The position numbers were made by a program, and so were the translations under genes. A stretch of DNA of 64,000 nt from Borrelia sp. RT5S (GTDB lineage: Bacteria; Spirochaetota; Spirochaetia; Borreliales; Borreliaceae). The DNA lies in the NCBI RefSeq assembly GCF_021165755.1, contig NZ_CP088936.1, positions 1 to 64,000 on the forward strand. Direction: 5' to 3'. The notes under the pieces are model-generated. The model was not told the DNA's origin, made no database searches, and was given only the letters and a program-made list of their open reading frames with translations. Positions 19,153 through 30,721 of the stretch are shown in pieces (the stretch's first letter is position 1; every line of letters starts with the position of its first letter).

Positions 19153-20129
19153 AATCTCTCTAAAAATTCAACAAAATTAGCAATAAGCGCATCCAGCTCT
19201 TCTTCTGTATAAAAATTTGATAAGAAATCAATAAACCTCTGAGGAAACTCTGAGATAAATTTTTTTAAAAAACCCTCTTTAAGATTAATCTCAAGCTTGA
19301 AAGAATGAAGCATTAAAGATAAATATCTAAAATCCCTATCTACCTTACCATAAGCACTATCCCCCAGTATTGGATGATTTAAATACTTCATATGGACCCT
19401 TATTTGATGCGTGCGTCCTGTCTTGGGTCTTAAAGCTAATAAAGAATAATTACCCATGTTAGTCAATACCTTATATTCCGTCAATGCCCTTTTGCCTGAA
19501 TTGCTATGTACGCTAAACTTTTTCCTATCATTTTTATCTCTATCTATAAAAGTCTCAATAATACCGAAAGAATTTTTAGGAGCTCCCTTTACAATTGCAA
19601 TGTAGACTTTCTTAACAACTCTTTCCTTAAACTGTGTAGACAAAAAATTTAAAGTTGCCAAATTTTTAGCACAAATTAATACTCCAGACGTGTCTTTATC
19701 TAACCTATGTACAATTCCAGGCCTAACTTTATCCTCTTTAAAACTATCCCCTAAACCTGAAACATGATACAAAAGAAAATTTACAACAGTATTTTCCAAC
19801 CCAGTTATGCAAGGATGACTTAAAATACCTTGGGGTTTATTCACAACAATAACATTTTCATCTTCATAAATAATGCCAATAGGCAATTTCAAAGGTCTTA
19901 CATATTTTCTTAAATCAACTTCTTCATTAAATTCTATTAATATTCTATCCCCCACAAAAACAGGTTTTGATAACTTTATCGCAACAAAAACACCACATCT
20001 GTTTCTAAAGGCAACTACCTCTCTTTTTTTAATTTGACTTCTAGTAAAAATACAAAATCTTTCAGATAAATAAATATCAAGTCTCTGACAATCCTCCCCT
20101 ACAACAAACTCCTCCTGAAGCTTTTCCAT
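19149..20129 (-). CDS. RluA/RluD-family pseudouridine synthase
   Basis: An N-terminal S4 RNA-binding domain (residues 10-75) precedes the catalytic domain, whose HRLDKDTSG near 143-151 holds the catalytic Asp. GRTHQIRVHM near 240 completes the family signature. It modifies uridines in 23S rRNA; the exact site cannot be assigned. It directly follows the 20130 gene with no gap. Confidence 0.9.
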   Translation of the reverse strand: MEKLQEEFVVGEDCQRLDIYLSERFCIFTRSQIKKREVVAFRNRCGVFVAIKLSKPVFVGDRILIEFNEEVDLRKYVRPLKLPIGIIYEDENVIVVNKPQGILSHPCITGLENTVVNFLLYHVSGLGDSFKEDKVRPGIVHRLDKDTSGVLICAKNLATLNFLSTQFKERVVKKVYIAIVKGAPKNSFGIIETFIDRDKNDRKKFSVHSNSGKRALTEYKVLTNMGNYSLLALRPKTGRTHQIRVHMKYLNHPILGDSAYGKVDRDFRYLSLMLHSFKLEINLKEGFLKKFISEFPQRFIDFLSNFYTEEELDALIANFVEFLERF

Positions 20130-20633
20130 TCAATAAATCAACCAATCAACCAAAGCGATTATTAAAGCCACCGACAGACCAGCTGAAGCTGAGATCATAT
20201 ACTTTTTAAAGGTCTCGTCTTTTGAAAGTTTAAAACCACCGGAGAAAGGGTATGGAAGATATTTTGACTCCATATCACTATTAAAATAGTAAGACAAGTC
20301 AAAAAAAAACAAACTTACTAGTAAGGATATAGGAAAAGTGCCAACACTTATCGCTGAAAATCTAAAAACCTTCTTACCCCAATTAGACTCAATAGACTTT
20401 TCTACATTTAAAGCCTCATTTTCTTGAATATCTTTGTAAAGAAAATCATCCTCTCCTTTATCCTGAAGTTTGACAAAACCTTCATTCTCAATGAGAACAT
20501 CATTTCCGCTGAAAAAAATATTATCTCCCAGCGAAAATTTTTGCCTTAAGTCAAAATCAAGTTTAAGATGGCCAAAAGAATTGGAATAGAGTGCACAAAC
20601 ATTAAAAAGTAAAATCAAAAATCCAATAAACAT
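20130..20633 (-). CDS. Putative membrane protein, unrecognised
   Basis: A 167-residue protein with an N-terminal signal-like helix, a hydrophilic acidic middle (residues 25-80) and two membrane helices around 90-112 and 145-166. No known domain is seen. It lies between pfp (eight-base gap) and the pseudouridine synthase on one strand and is probably cotranscribed with them. Function unknown. Confidence 0.6.
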   Translation of the reverse strand: MFIGFLILLFNVCALYSNSFGHLKLDFDLRQKFSLGDNIFFSGNDVLIENEGFVKLQDKGEDDFLYKDIQENEALNVEKSIESNWGKKVFRFSAISVGTFPISLLVSLFFFDLSYYFNSDMESKYLPYPFSGGFKLSKDETFKKYMISASAGLSVALIIALVDWLIY

Positions 20634-20641
20634 AAAATATT

Positions 20642-22339
<1,698 letters not shown>

Positions 22340-22369
22340 TTAAATACTAAAATAATTAAGAATTAATAT

Positions 22370-23407
22370 CTATATGTGATTTAAAAATAAAGTAGCATCA
22401 CCATAAGAGAAAAATTTATAATTCATCTTAACGGCTTCTTTATAAGAATTCAATACAAAGTCTTTACCACCAAATGAAGAAACTAACATCAAGAGAGTTG
22501 ATTCTGGTGTATGAAAATTTGTAAAAAGCATATCAACACACTTAAAGTCATACCCCTTCCCTGGATAAATAAAAAGGTCTGTTTTCTGTTCACCTCGCAT
22601 AAATTCACTGCTACCTTCATAAGCTGATTCTAGTGCCCTAAGAGTGGTGGTTCCAACGGCTAGGATCTTTTTACCTAAAGTCATTGCTTTCTTAAGTCTC
22701 ATTGCAACAGAATCTTTTATAAAAAACCTCTCAAAATGCATCTTATGTTCTTCTATTCTCTTTGTTCTTACGGGAAGAAAAGTCCCAAGCCCAACATGAA
22801 GTGTAATAAAATCATATTCAATGTTATTCTTGTCTAACAAAGAAAAAAATTCCCTGCTAAAATGCAGTCCCGCTGTAGCTGAGGCGGATGAGCCTATAAA
22901 CTTAGAATAAATTGTTCGATAACGTTCCTCGTCTTCTTTTTCATAATTTCTCTTAATATAGGGTGGCAAAGGAATAAGTCCATATTGCTCGAAGTAAGAT
23001 TCATCCACACATTCATTAAATTTAATAGTAAATTTATTATCTGACTTTGAAATTACCTGAGCCAACAAATTTTGAGGAAATTGATAAACTTTTCCAGTAT
23101 TTTGCCTCCTAGATTTGGAAACTAGACATGTAAATACATCATCTGTTATTCTGTCTAGAATCAAAAATTCAACACTGCCCCCATTCTCTGTCTTGCCATA
23201 TATTCTTGATTTCCTAACTCTTGAATCATTAAATACTAAAAATATATTGCTATCAATATATTTAAACATATCGTTAACAGAACGACCATGGTAGATTTTA
23301 CGCCCACTGGGATCTAAAACCATCAACCTTGATGCTCCCCTTTTTCCACTTGGATGCTGTGCTATTAAGCTAGACGGCAAATTAAAATAAAATTCCTTGG
23401 TGTCCAT
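22370..23407 (-). CDS. queA: S-adenosylmethionine:tRNA ribosyltransferase-isomerase
   Basis: QueA uses the ribosyl part of SAM to convert preQ1 at wobble position 34 of tRNA to epoxyqueuosine. The protein is 345 residues, with [10 protein letters not shown] and [11 protein letters not shown], two strongly conserved blocks. No preQ1 synthesis gene is in the window, and two YhhQ-type carriers at about 48 kb could import the precursor. It lies 33 bases downstream of ruvB. Confidence 0.95.
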   Translation of the reverse strand: MDTKEFYFNLPSSLIAQHPSGKRGASRLMVLDPSGRKIYHGRSVNDMFKYIDSNIFLVFNDSRVRKSRIYGKTENGGSVEFLILDRITDDVFTCLVSKSRRQNTGKVYQFPQNLLAQVISKSDNKFTIKFNECVDESYFEQYGLIPLPPYIKRNYEKEDEERYRTIYSKFIGSSASATAGLHFSREFFSLLDKNNIEYDFITLHVGLGTFLPVRTKRIEEHKMHFERFFIKDSVAMRLKKAMTLGKKILAVGTTTLRALESAYEGSSEFMRGEQKTDLFIYPGKGYDFKCVDMLFTNFHTPESTLLMLVSSFGGKDFVLNSYKEAVKMNYKFFSYGDATLFLNHI

Positions 23408-23440
23408 TTTTTCTCATGATTCAAGTCATTATGTCCATCT

Positions 23441-24466
23441 TTATCTAAATTTAAAATGTCCATCTTTATCTAAAGATAAATGTGAATACGCAAAGTCAGT
23501 AGCCTTGCGCCCCCTACTAGTCCTCTCAATTAAACCTCTTAAAATAAGATAAGGTTCATAAAAATCTTCAAGAGAATCAGCCGTTTCACCAACCGAAATC
23601 GCTAAAGTCTCAACACCAACAGGCCCGCCTTTAAATTTCAGTATTAGATTTTTTAAAATATTTCTATCTTGTTCATCAAGCCCTTGTTCATCAATTTTTA
23701 GCATTTCAAGCCCAGAGCTAACGACACGTTCTGTAATCAAATTATACCCATTAACTTGCGCAAAGTCTCTCATTCGTCTCAAGATTCTATTTGCCACACG
23801 AGGCGTTCCCCTTGAGCTTCTTGCTAAAAGATATGAGGCCCTGTCTTCCAGCCTAACATTTAAAATAACAGCATTCCTTTTTATTATCTTTACAAGTTCT
23901 TCTTCATTATAAAGATCAAATCTAGATACAATTCCAAATCTCGCATAAAGAGGCGATGCCACCTTTCCTGGTTTTGTAGTAGCTCCAATTAAAGTGAATC
24001 TAGGAATAGGGATTCTTACCGTCCTTGCAGCAGGACCCTGCCCAATGACCCAATCTATCTCGTAATCTTCCATTGCAATGTAGAGCATCTCTTCTATTAC
24101 AGGCTTAAGCCTGTGTATCTCATCAATAAATAAAACACTCTTTTCATCAAGAGTTGTCAAAATACCTACAATATCTTTTGGTTTATCAAGAGCTGGTGCT
24201 GAAGTCACCTTTATTGTAGTGTTCATTTCAAAGGCAATAATACTAGCAAGGGTAGTCTTGCCCAGCCCCGGAGGGCCACTTAAAAAAACATGGTCAAGCG
24301 CCTCATTTCTCTCTCTAGATGCTTTTATAAAAATATTTAAGTTTTCCTTGATGTGAGATTGCCCCGAAAAATCTCTAAGGGACTTTGGTCGAAGTTCACT
24401 CTCATTTCTGTCATACAGAAAATTTTTGTCAGAACTTAAAAAACTAGATCCCTCTCCCAAATCCAT
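23441..24466 (-). CDS. ruvB: Holliday junction helicase motor RuvB
   Basis: RuvB is the hexameric AAA+ motor that drives branch migration with RuvA. Walker [10 protein letters not shown] is near residue 65, Walker B LFIDEIHR near 116, and the arginine-finger region ARFGIVSR near 175. The C-terminal winged helix carries RTSRGRKAT. It follows ruvA by 41 bases. The ruvC gene lies about 1.2 kb away on the same strand. Confidence 0.96.
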   Translation of the reverse strand: MDLGEGSSFLSSDKNFLYDRNESELRPKSLRDFSGQSHIKENLNIFIKASRERNEALDHVFLSGPPGLGKTTLASIIAFEMNTTIKVTSAPALDKPKDIVGILTTLDEKSVLFIDEIHRLKPVIEEMLYIAMEDYEIDWVIGQGPAARTVRIPIPRFTLIGATTKPGKVASPLYARFGIVSRFDLYNEEELVKIIKRNAVILNVRLEDRASYLLARSSRGTPRVANRILRRMRDFAQVNGYNLITERVVSSGLEMLKIDEQGLDEQDRNILKNLILKFKGGPVGVETLAISVGETADSLEDFYEPYLILRGLIERTSRGRKATDFAYSHLSLDKDGHFKFR

Positions 24467-24507
24467 CTACAATCACCCTCTCTTTACCAAATATTTACCA
24501 AACAAAA

Positions 24508-25098
24508 TTAACTCGAAAGTCTTTTTAAGGTTTCTCTGAATAAAAATTGCTCCTGGTCATCTTCTCCCAGCATTAAAAATTCATCCGTAGCCATGACCTC
24601 CTTTATTCCAGTCAAAACAAGTTTTCTATCAAAACCCATATTAACAATTGACTGTTCAAGATCTTTAAATTTAAACGTATCTGAACCTAACCCGTCTGTC
24701 TTAACAAGTTTCCCCCTAAGCTTTAAAAATATCTTACCCGCTGTTTTATTGCCAATCCCTTTAACCTTAGAAATAAGCTTAACATCTTCCCTTTCAATTG
24801 CATCTCTAAACTCACTGTATTTAATACCCGACAGTATCCTTAAAGCTGCTCTTGGCCCTATTCCTTCAACACCAATAAGTTCCTCAAAAATCGCTCTCTC
24901 TTCCGCATTTGCAAACCCAAAAAGCTTAATCTCATTTTCTCTTAAGTAAAGATAAGTTAATAATTCAACATCTTCTAGCAAATCAAAATCCATCATACAG
25001 AAATGACTAACTAAAATCTCAAATTCAAAGGAAAGCGCTGCAATAACGACACTGGTTGCTCCTTTTTCTACAACCTTACCGCAAATTTTGTTTATCAT
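24508..25098 (-). CDS. ruvA: Holliday junction DNA helicase subunit RuvA
   Basis: RuvA binds four-way junctions as a tetramer and loads RuvB. The 196-residue protein has the N-terminal OB fold, two helix-hairpin-helix motifs (GVEGIGPRAALRIL near 85 and KVKGIGNKTAGKIF near 120) and a C-terminal RuvB-binding helix domain. It diverges from the 25183 gene. Confidence 0.96.
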   Translation of the reverse strand: MINKICGKVVEKGATSVVIAALSFEFEILVSHFCMMDFDLLEDVELLTYLYLRENEIKLFGFANAEERAIFEELIGVEGIGPRAALRILSGIKYSEFRDAIEREDVKLISKVKGIGNKTAGKIFLKLRGKLVKTDGLGSDTFKFKDLEQSIVNMGFDRKLVLTGIKEVMATDEFLMLGEDDQEQFLFRETLKRLSS

Positions 25099-25182
25099 AG
25101 GCTAAATTATAATACATAAAAAACTCAAATTTATCTTATTTCTACTCAATAATTAATATAAAATAAGGCAAGGGGTCGTAGT

Positions 25183-26310
25183 ATGAAAAACAAATTTACC
25201 ACCAACTACTCTATTTGCGTCACATTATTTTTGTTAAGTCTACAACTAAGTCTGGAGGCAAAGCCTCTCAAACTAAAAGTTCCAAATGGATTTCAAGTTG
25301 AAGTCTTTATGGATAATATTGAAAAACCTAGAGGGCTTACAAGTGATGACGAGGGGAATATTTTCATAGGATCTTCAAGTAATTTTGCCTATCTAATCAC
25401 AAAAAATAAAAAAATTTATACAATTGCTTCAAATCTTAAAAACCCAATAGGTATTTCTTATTTTAACAACAAATTGTACATTTCTTCGGTAAACAAGATT
25501 TATGTTGTTCAAGATGTAGTAAAGGAAATGACTAAAACTGTCTCTACCAATCAACTACATAAATGGAAAATAGAAGAATTCGCTGCATTGCCAGTTACAA
25601 ATTCAAAAATACATGCTGGCAGATATATTAAGGTAGACAAGAAAAACAAAAAATTGATAGTCAATATTGGTTCTCCCAACAATGCCAGCATTCCTAAGGA
25701 GGAACACGAGGCGGTATTACTAGAAATTGATCTTGCGACTAAAGAAAAAAGTACAGTAGCCTATGGCGTTAGAAATTCAGTAGGGTTTGATTTCCATCCA
25801 ACTAATAATCACATCTACTTCAGTGATAATGGAAGAGATCACCTAGGAGATAATCTACCGCCAGACGAGATTAATCTAGTATCTAAGCATGGAGAGCATT
25901 TTGGATTTCCATATATGTTTGGTAAAAACGGAAAGGATCCTTCCTTTTACCTTAAGGCCCCCAAAAACATTAGTTTCACACCTGCTATTTACGAGCTACC
26001 AGCTCACGTAGCACCTCTTGGAATACATTTTTACAGGGGAAACACATTCCCAAACGAGTATAAAAACAAGTTATTCATAGCTGAGCATGGATCTTGGAAT
26101 AGAACAACTCCTGTTGGGTACAGGATAACAACACTAGACATTAATCCGAGTATGAAAACTGCAACAAATTACAAGATATTCCTAGACGGTCTCTTATCAT
26201 CTGACGGCTCTAAAATAGGAAGACCTGTTGATATTATAACTTATTGGGATGGATCAATCTTGTTCTCAGATGACTTTGGGAACAAAATTTATAAGATACA
26301 GTACAACTAA
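25183..26310 (+). CDS. Exported glucose/sorbosone dehydrogenase-like beta-propeller
   Basis: A signal peptide ends near residue 26 (LSLEA/KP). The remaining 350 residues resemble the PQQ-dependent soluble glucose/sorbosone dehydrogenase fold, with blades marked by GLTSDDEGNIFIGS, VGFDFHPTNNHIYFSDNGRD and LFIAEHGSWNRT. No PQQ synthesis gene is visible, and Borrelia is not known to make PQQ, so enzyme activity is uncertain; it may act as a binding propeller. AAGGGGT precedes the ATG. Its stop overlaps that of ruvC by four bases. Confidence 0.75.
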   Translation: MKNKFTTNYSICVTLFLLSLQLSLEAKPLKLKVPNGFQVEVFMDNIEKPRGLTSDDEGNIFIGSSSNFAYLITKNKKIYTIASNLKNPIGISYFNNKLYISSVNKIYVVQDVVKEMTKTVSTNQLHKWKIEEFAALPVTNSKIHAGRYIKVDKKNKKLIVNIGSPNNASIPKEEHEAVLLEIDLATKEKSTVAYGVRNSVGFDFHPTNNHIYFSDNGRDHLGDNLPPDEINLVSKHGEHFGFPYMFGKNGKDPSFYLKAPKNISFTPAIYELPAHVAPLGIHFYRGNTFPNEYKNKLFIAEHGSWNRTTPVGYRITTLDINPSMKTATNYKIFLDGLLSSDGSKIGRPVDIITYWDGSILFSDDFGNKIYKIQYN

Positions 26311-26780
26311 CTATAATTGCCATGACAAATCGCAAGCGCAAGTGCATCACTGCTGTGATCACTAGTAAACATAAAGTCAGAACTCCTCCCAAGTAAAATA
26401 CGAATCATATATTTTACTTGCTCCTTTTTAAGCCCACCAAACCCGGAAATCGCATTCTTAACCTGTATTGGCGTATATGAGTAAAAATCTATGTCTTTTA
26501 AGACAAGAGTTAAAATGATGGCCCCCCTTGCCTCGGCAACTGCCATTGCCGTCTTCTTATTTTTAGCAAAATAGATATCCTCAACACTTGCAACATCAGG
26601 GCTAAACTTATCAATAACAAGATCAAGCTCTGTAAAAATTAACTTTATCCTATCCTTTAAAGACATAAAAGAACTGGTTACAATCGTCCCATCCTGTATA
26701 TACACATACCGGCTTCCCTTTTTATCTAAAACCCCCCAGCCAACATTAGCAAGACCAGGGTCAATACCCAATATTCTCAT
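26307..26780 (-). CDS. ruvC: Holliday junction resolvase RuvC
   Basis: RuvC cuts four-way junctions. The 157-residue length is normal and all four active-site positions are filled: Asp7 (GIDPG), Glu67 (SVEDIYF), His142 and Asp145 (SDHSSDALA). E. coli has Asp at the third position and Thermus has His. It lies near ruvBA, separated by the oppositely oriented propeller gene, and 24 bases downstream of yebC. B. burgdorferi is reported to lack RuvC, so its presence distinguishes this lineage. Confidence 0.95.
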   Translation of the reverse strand: MRILGIDPGLANVGWGVLDKKGSRYVYIQDGTIVTSSFMSLKDRIKLIFTELDLVIDKFSPDVASVEDIYFAKNKKTAMAVAEARGAIILTLVLKDIDFYSYTPIQVKNAISGFGGLKKEQVKYMIRILLGRSSDFMFTSDHSSDALALAICHGNYS

Positions 26781-26804
26781 TAGAATTTAAAAATTAAGCT
26801 GTAA

Positions 26805-27536
26805 TTACTCAAGATTATCAAAAACCTCCAAATTATGAACAACTTCCTGCACATCATCAAAATCTTCCAATTTTTCAACAAGAGCAAGAATTTTATCTAC
26901 TTGATCCTTACCCAAAGAAACCTTATTTTCAGGAATAAAGGCAATCTCTGACATCTCTTCTTCAAACTTAGTTTTTAAAATAGATAAAACTGTTTCAAAA
27001 TTCTCATCACTTGTTATTACCTCTAATTCAGAACCTTCGCTCGAAATATCTTCTGCACCTGCTTCTAATGCAAGCTCCATTATCTCATCTTCAGAATATT
27101 TATCTAGGCTATAAGATATTAAACCTTTCCTGTGAAACATATAAGACACGGAACCAGGAGCCCCAAGAGAACCACCTCCCTTTGTAAGAACGCTTCTCAC
27201 ATCACTTGCAGTTCTATTTTTATTATCAGTTAGACACATAATCATCAAAGCCACACCATGAGGAGCATAAGCTTCATAGGTAAGTTCAATATATTCATTG
27301 CCTGCATTATCCCCAATGCCTTTCTTAATTGCTTTTTCAATATTATCTTTAGGCATATTAGACACTCTAGCCTTATTAATAGCAACTCTTAACCTAGGAT
27401 TAGAGTCAACCTCACCACCACCCATCTTAGCAGCAATACTTATCTCCCTAATCAATTTAGTAAAGATTTTATTTCTCCTAGCGTCAAGTGCACCCTTCTT
27501 CCTCTTTATAGTCGACCATTTGCTATGACCAGACAT
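26805..27536 (-). CDS. yebC: YebC/PmpR family regulator/translation factor
   Basis: A 243-residue protein beginning SGHSKWSTIKRKKGALDARR, the strongly conserved YebC start. The three-domain family acts as transcription regulators or, in some bacteria, promotes translation through proline stretches. YebC is commonly adjacent to ruvC, as here. It follows folD with no gap (folD stop at 27537). Confidence 0.92.
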   Translation of the reverse strand: MSGHSKWSTIKRKKGALDARRNKIFTKLIREISIAAKMGGGEVDSNPRLRVAINKARVSNMPKDNIEKAIKKGIGDNAGNEYIELTYEAYAPHGVALMIMCLTDNKNRTASDVRSVLTKGGGSLGAPGSVSYMFHRKGLISYSLDKYSEDEIMELALEAGAEDISSEGSELEVITSDENFETVLSILKTKFEEEMSEIAFIPENKVSLGKDQVDKILALVEKLEDFDDVQEVVHNLEVFDNLE

Positions 27537-28445
27537 TTAAACCTCCACCAATTTTTCTAATTTTTCCAAAACATCAAACCTACTATGTCTAACCAAATGT
27601 GCCTTAATGGTATTAAACATTAGCATAAGAACCGTAACAGGACCAATACCGCCCCTTACAGGAGTAATAAATTTAACATGCCCCCTAATTGCTTCAAAAT
27701 CTACATCTCCAGCTAAAACAGTATCTCCTCCCTCTACCTCTAATTCGGAAATACCAATATCTATAACATAAGGATTACCAGATATCATGTTCAATCCAAC
27801 TAACTTAGGCTTACCAACGGCAGAAATAATAATATCTGCTTGCCTCACATAAACATCCAAATAAGTACTCTTACTATGGCACACAATTACAGTAGCATTA
27901 TAGGGCTTGCAAGAAAGCAAAATGGAAATAGGTCTTCCAACAAGAGCACTTCTTCCAATCACAACGACAGTCCTGCCAGAAGTTCCCACCTTCTGATCAA
28001 ATAAAACTTTAAGAACAGCAAGAGCCGTGCAAGGAACAAATCCTTTTCTGTCACCCAAAACCAATTTACCCAAATTAATAGCAGAAAGTCCATCTACATC
28101 CTTTGTATGCACTATCTTATTTAAAACAGTACCTACATTTATTTCACCAAAAAGAGGTAGCTGAACAATAATCCCATCAGTATCTTCATTCAAATTTTCA
28201 GTCTCAATCAATTTCAAAATATTCTCTTGCTCTGCATTACTAGATAACTTAATAACACAAAAATTAATGCCAATCTCTTTTGATACTCTTTCTTTAATAG
28301 ACACATAAAGTCTACTTGCAGGATTATCATTTGCCAAAATAACTTTCAAGGAAATCCTATTTACTAGATCATATTCTGCTAAAAACTTTTTCAATAACGA
28401 GTAGTATCTTTCCGCAAAAAGTTTACCATCAAAAATGTTGGTCAA
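27537..28445 (-). CDS. folD: Methylenetetrahydrofolate dehydrogenase/cyclohydrolase
   Basis: A bifunctional enzyme that interconverts methylene- and formyl-tetrahydrofolate, feeding Met-tRNA formylation (fmt is at 59 kb). Motifs include DGIIVQLPLF near 92 and VVIGRSALVGRPIS near 160 for NADP binding, plus TPVRGGIGPVTVLMLM at the end. The start is TTG, preceded by a GGGGG ribosome site. The length of 302 is normal. Confidence 0.94.
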   Translation of the reverse strand: MTNIFDGKLFAERYYSLLKKFLAEYDLVNRISLKVILANDNPASRLYVSIKERVSKEIGINFCVIKLSSNAEQENILKLIETENLNEDTDGIIVQLPLFGEINVGTVLNKIVHTKDVDGLSAINLGKLVLGDRKGFVPCTALAVLKVLFDQKVGTSGRTVVVIGRSALVGRPISILLSCKPYNATVIVCHSKSTYLDVYVRQADIIISAVGKPKLVGLNMISGNPYVIDIGISELEVEGGDTVLAGDVDFEAIRGHVKFITPVRGGIGPVTVLMLMFNTIKAHLVRHSRFDVLEKLEKLVEV

Positions 28446-28566
28446 ACCAAACCCCCTATTATGATTAAGTCAAATATCACAAATCATACCCAATACTTAT
28501 GCTTATATTGTAAATATAAACAAAATACTGTAAATGTAAATAAAAATCAATTTGAAAAAGAATTAT

Positions 28567-28596
28567 TTGTAATAAAACATCTTTTTAAATTATAAT
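28567..28596 (+). promoter_or_regulatory. Promoter of the 28629 outer-membrane protein gene
   Basis: TTGTAA (28567-28572) and TATAAT (28591-28596) are 18 bases apart, a good sigma-70 spacing. The start codon is 33 bases downstream of the -10. Confidence 0.5.
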
Positions 28597-28628
28597 GGTT
28601 GTAGCTAGCGATTTTTGAAGAATGGGGA

Positions 28629-29264
28629 ATGATGGAAAGAAATCTTTTAGTTTGCTTAATCTGGCTGTTGTTGAATTCAAATGTGCCAAGGGTCGAAGCT
28701 TATTCAGTTGATAGGAATGGAAATTCTGTTCTTGGGGTGGATTTGAGCTTGGGGGTTCCTCTTTTTTATAATGATTTACTGAAGATCTATCCTTCTAATT
28801 TGTATCCTGGAGGGATTGGAGCTCTTAAATATCAATACCATATACTGAGTAGCCTGTCTGTAGGTCTTGAGCTTAGGTATTTGTTCAATTTTGACATTAA
28901 TCAAACATTTAATTTACTCAATCCAGACTCTGGCATAGGCAAAACGCTTGGCATAGTTCCTATTACATTTTTAGTAAACTATGTCTTTGACATTGGCGAA
29001 CTTTTTCAAGTGCCCATATTTTCAAATATAGGGTTTTCCCTAAACTCTTACGGAGATAAAAGTGATAACATCTCAAATTTAAGGACCTTTGATGCAATGC
29101 CTATAATTTCAATTGGTTGTGGGGTTCTGTGGAACTCCAACCACAAATGGGCTCTAGGTTTTACAACCTCATGGTGGTCGATGTTTGAATTTGGCAGATC
29201 CGCTAAAGCAGGACACTTTTTGCTAGTTTCTCTTTCAGTGATAGTAAATGTAAATAAATTGTAG
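28629..29264 (+). CDS. Exported, probable outer-membrane protein (BB0027-like)
   Basis: A signal peptide ends near VEA/YS at about residue 24. The 185-residue mature part alternates hydrophobic and aromatic residues in short strands (LSVGLELRYLF, LGFTTSWWSM) with glycine turns, as expected of a small beta barrel; it ends in a hydrophobic strand. No enzyme motif is seen. It is followed within eight bases by the BAM-linked lipoprotein gene. Confidence 0.6.
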   Translation: MMERNLLVCLIWLLLNSNVPRVEAYSVDRNGNSVLGVDLSLGVPLFYNDLLKIYPSNLYPGGIGALKYQYHILSSLSVGLELRYLFNFDINQTFNLLNPDSGIGKTLGIVPITFLVNYVFDIGELFQVPIFSNIGFSLNSYGDKSDNISNLRTFDAMPIISIGCGVLWNSNHKWALGFTTSWWSMFEFGRSAKAGHFLLVSLSVIVNVNKL

Positions 29265-29272
29265 GGTTGAAT

Positions 29273-30301
29273 ATGAACAGTAAAGATTTTAAAAAATTCA
29301 TTTTGATAATATTGATATCACTCGTTGGCTCATGTTCAAGTGAATCTATCTTTTCTCAACTTAGTAAGCTACAAAAGATAAGCAGTGATAATAATACGTT
29401 AGACAGTTCAAGTCCGAGTGGTGTTTCACTGGTTAATGGTACTTTATATATTGCGGCCATGCACTTGTTTAAAAAAGAAAATGGAAGTATTGAAAAAGTA
29501 AATTTTAGTGATTCTTATGAGTTTGTAATTGATCTCGTTAATATTTCAGGAAAAACATATCTGTTAGCACAAAGCAAGAAAGGTAAGTTGGAGCTCTATC
29601 TCCTTGAAAATGACAACTGGAAGCTTGTTTTTCAAAAAAATTTAAATGCTATCAAATTCTTAAAATCCATAGACACAACTGGAGTCAAATCAGCTTATCT
29701 CCTAGCATCGGAAGAAAATGGAAATCAAATTATTCTAGACATTAACGGAAATAACAAAACACCTGAAGGTACATACAAGGATGACAAATTTTATCAAATA
29801 TCAAACAAACATAAATCAATCACAGGAAGATTTGCAAAAATTTGGAAACTAGACGGTGGTAACCCTACACAGGTTAATTCAACAAATGAAATAATGCCTA
29901 TAGTAGATACAAATATACGTGGTTTTGACGAGACCTTGGTCATGACTGGCGGTGGCTATGATACATCAGACAATAAGCTTAAAGTGTACTCAAGTACGAA
30001 TAATTATCAAGAGCCAGTTTTTAGCCGAGAAGACATAGGGGGATTTGTTGCATATTTTGCAAGAGAAGTTAATGGAACAATACTTATTGGCAGCAATAAT
30101 GGATTTGTTGAACTTGTTAAAGACGAAAACACATTCGCCCTGCAATCACCTTCCCAATCCGTATCACAAGGTTCCTACAATGCCTCACAATTGAGCAAAA
30201 CAAAGCTTAACAACATTATACCCATAAACGGAAAAATTTACATACTGACTCAGGGAAAGGGCCTATGGAAGATTGAAAACAGTGAACTAACTAAAGAATA
30301 A
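29273..30301 (+). CDS. Lipoprotein, BB0028-like BAM complex component
   Basis: A lipoprotein signal ends L-V-G-S-C at about residue 21. The 320-residue mature region carries repeated beta segments suggesting a propeller-like fold. Position and character match B. burgdorferi BB0028, reported as a lipoprotein associated with BamA. That assignment rests on position and family resemblance, not on a motif. ATG at 29273 is preferred over TTG at 29267 because AGGG lies six bases before it. It overlaps the convergent DUF188 gene by 15 bases. Confidence 0.7.
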   Translation: MNSKDFKKFILIILISLVGSCSSESIFSQLSKLQKISSDNNTLDSSSPSGVSLVNGTLYIAAMHLFKKENGSIEKVNFSDSYEFVIDLVNISGKTYLLAQSKKGKLELYLLENDNWKLVFQKNLNAIKFLKSIDTTGVKSAYLLASEENGNQIILDINGNNKTPEGTYKDDKFYQISNKHKSITGRFAKIWKLDGGNPTQVNSTNEIMPIVDTNIRGFDETLVMTGGGYDTSDNKLKVYSSTNNYQEPVFSREDIGGFVAYFAREVNGTILIGSNNGFVELVKDENTFALQSPSQSVSQGSYNASQLSKTKLNNIIPINGKIYILTQGKGLWKIENSELTKE

Positions 30302-30721
30302 GCGGTGGAAATTCATCGTAAAATTTGAATACCTGGCCTTGCTAGTCTCATAACTGAGATATTTCTTTACCCTAATAAAACCCAAATTGTTATTCATGTT
30401 GGATCTGAAGTGTAGGTAGTTTATGTTGTTTGTATTAAAAATACAACCTTCATCATTGATGACTCTAATTTCTAAATCAAGTAAATGCTTAGCAAGCAAT
30501 ACGTCTCTCGTGATTACAATGCTATTCTTGTCAACTAATCCCAAAATGCAAGAATCGACATCACCTACAACCCTAAAATCAACATTTTTAGCTCCTTTTA
30601 AATTTAAAGATTTATTTGAAACTAAAATAAGTCCTATGCTCCTTTTAAAGACAAAACTCTGCAAAAATCTTATCACTCTTGAATTACAAGAGTCAGCATC
30701 AACAAAAATTTTATCTAACAA
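30287..30721 (-). CDS. YaiI/YqxD family protein (DUF188)
   Basis: A 144-residue protein with the UPF0178 marks: FVDADSC at the start, SIVITRDVLLAKHL near 68-81 and IRVINDEGCIF near 87-97. These acidic residues resemble PIN-like nuclease sites, but function is unproven. The TTG start lies inside the end of the 30711 gene (11-base overlap). It converges with the 29273 gene. Confidence 0.8.
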   Translation of the reverse strand: MLDKIFVDADSCNSRVIRFLQSFVFKRSIGLILVSNKSLNLKGAKNVDFRVVGDVDSCILGLVDKNSIVITRDVLLAKHLLDLEIRVINDEGCIFNTNNINYLHFRSNMNNNLGFIRVKKYLSYETSKARYSNFTMNFHRLFFS

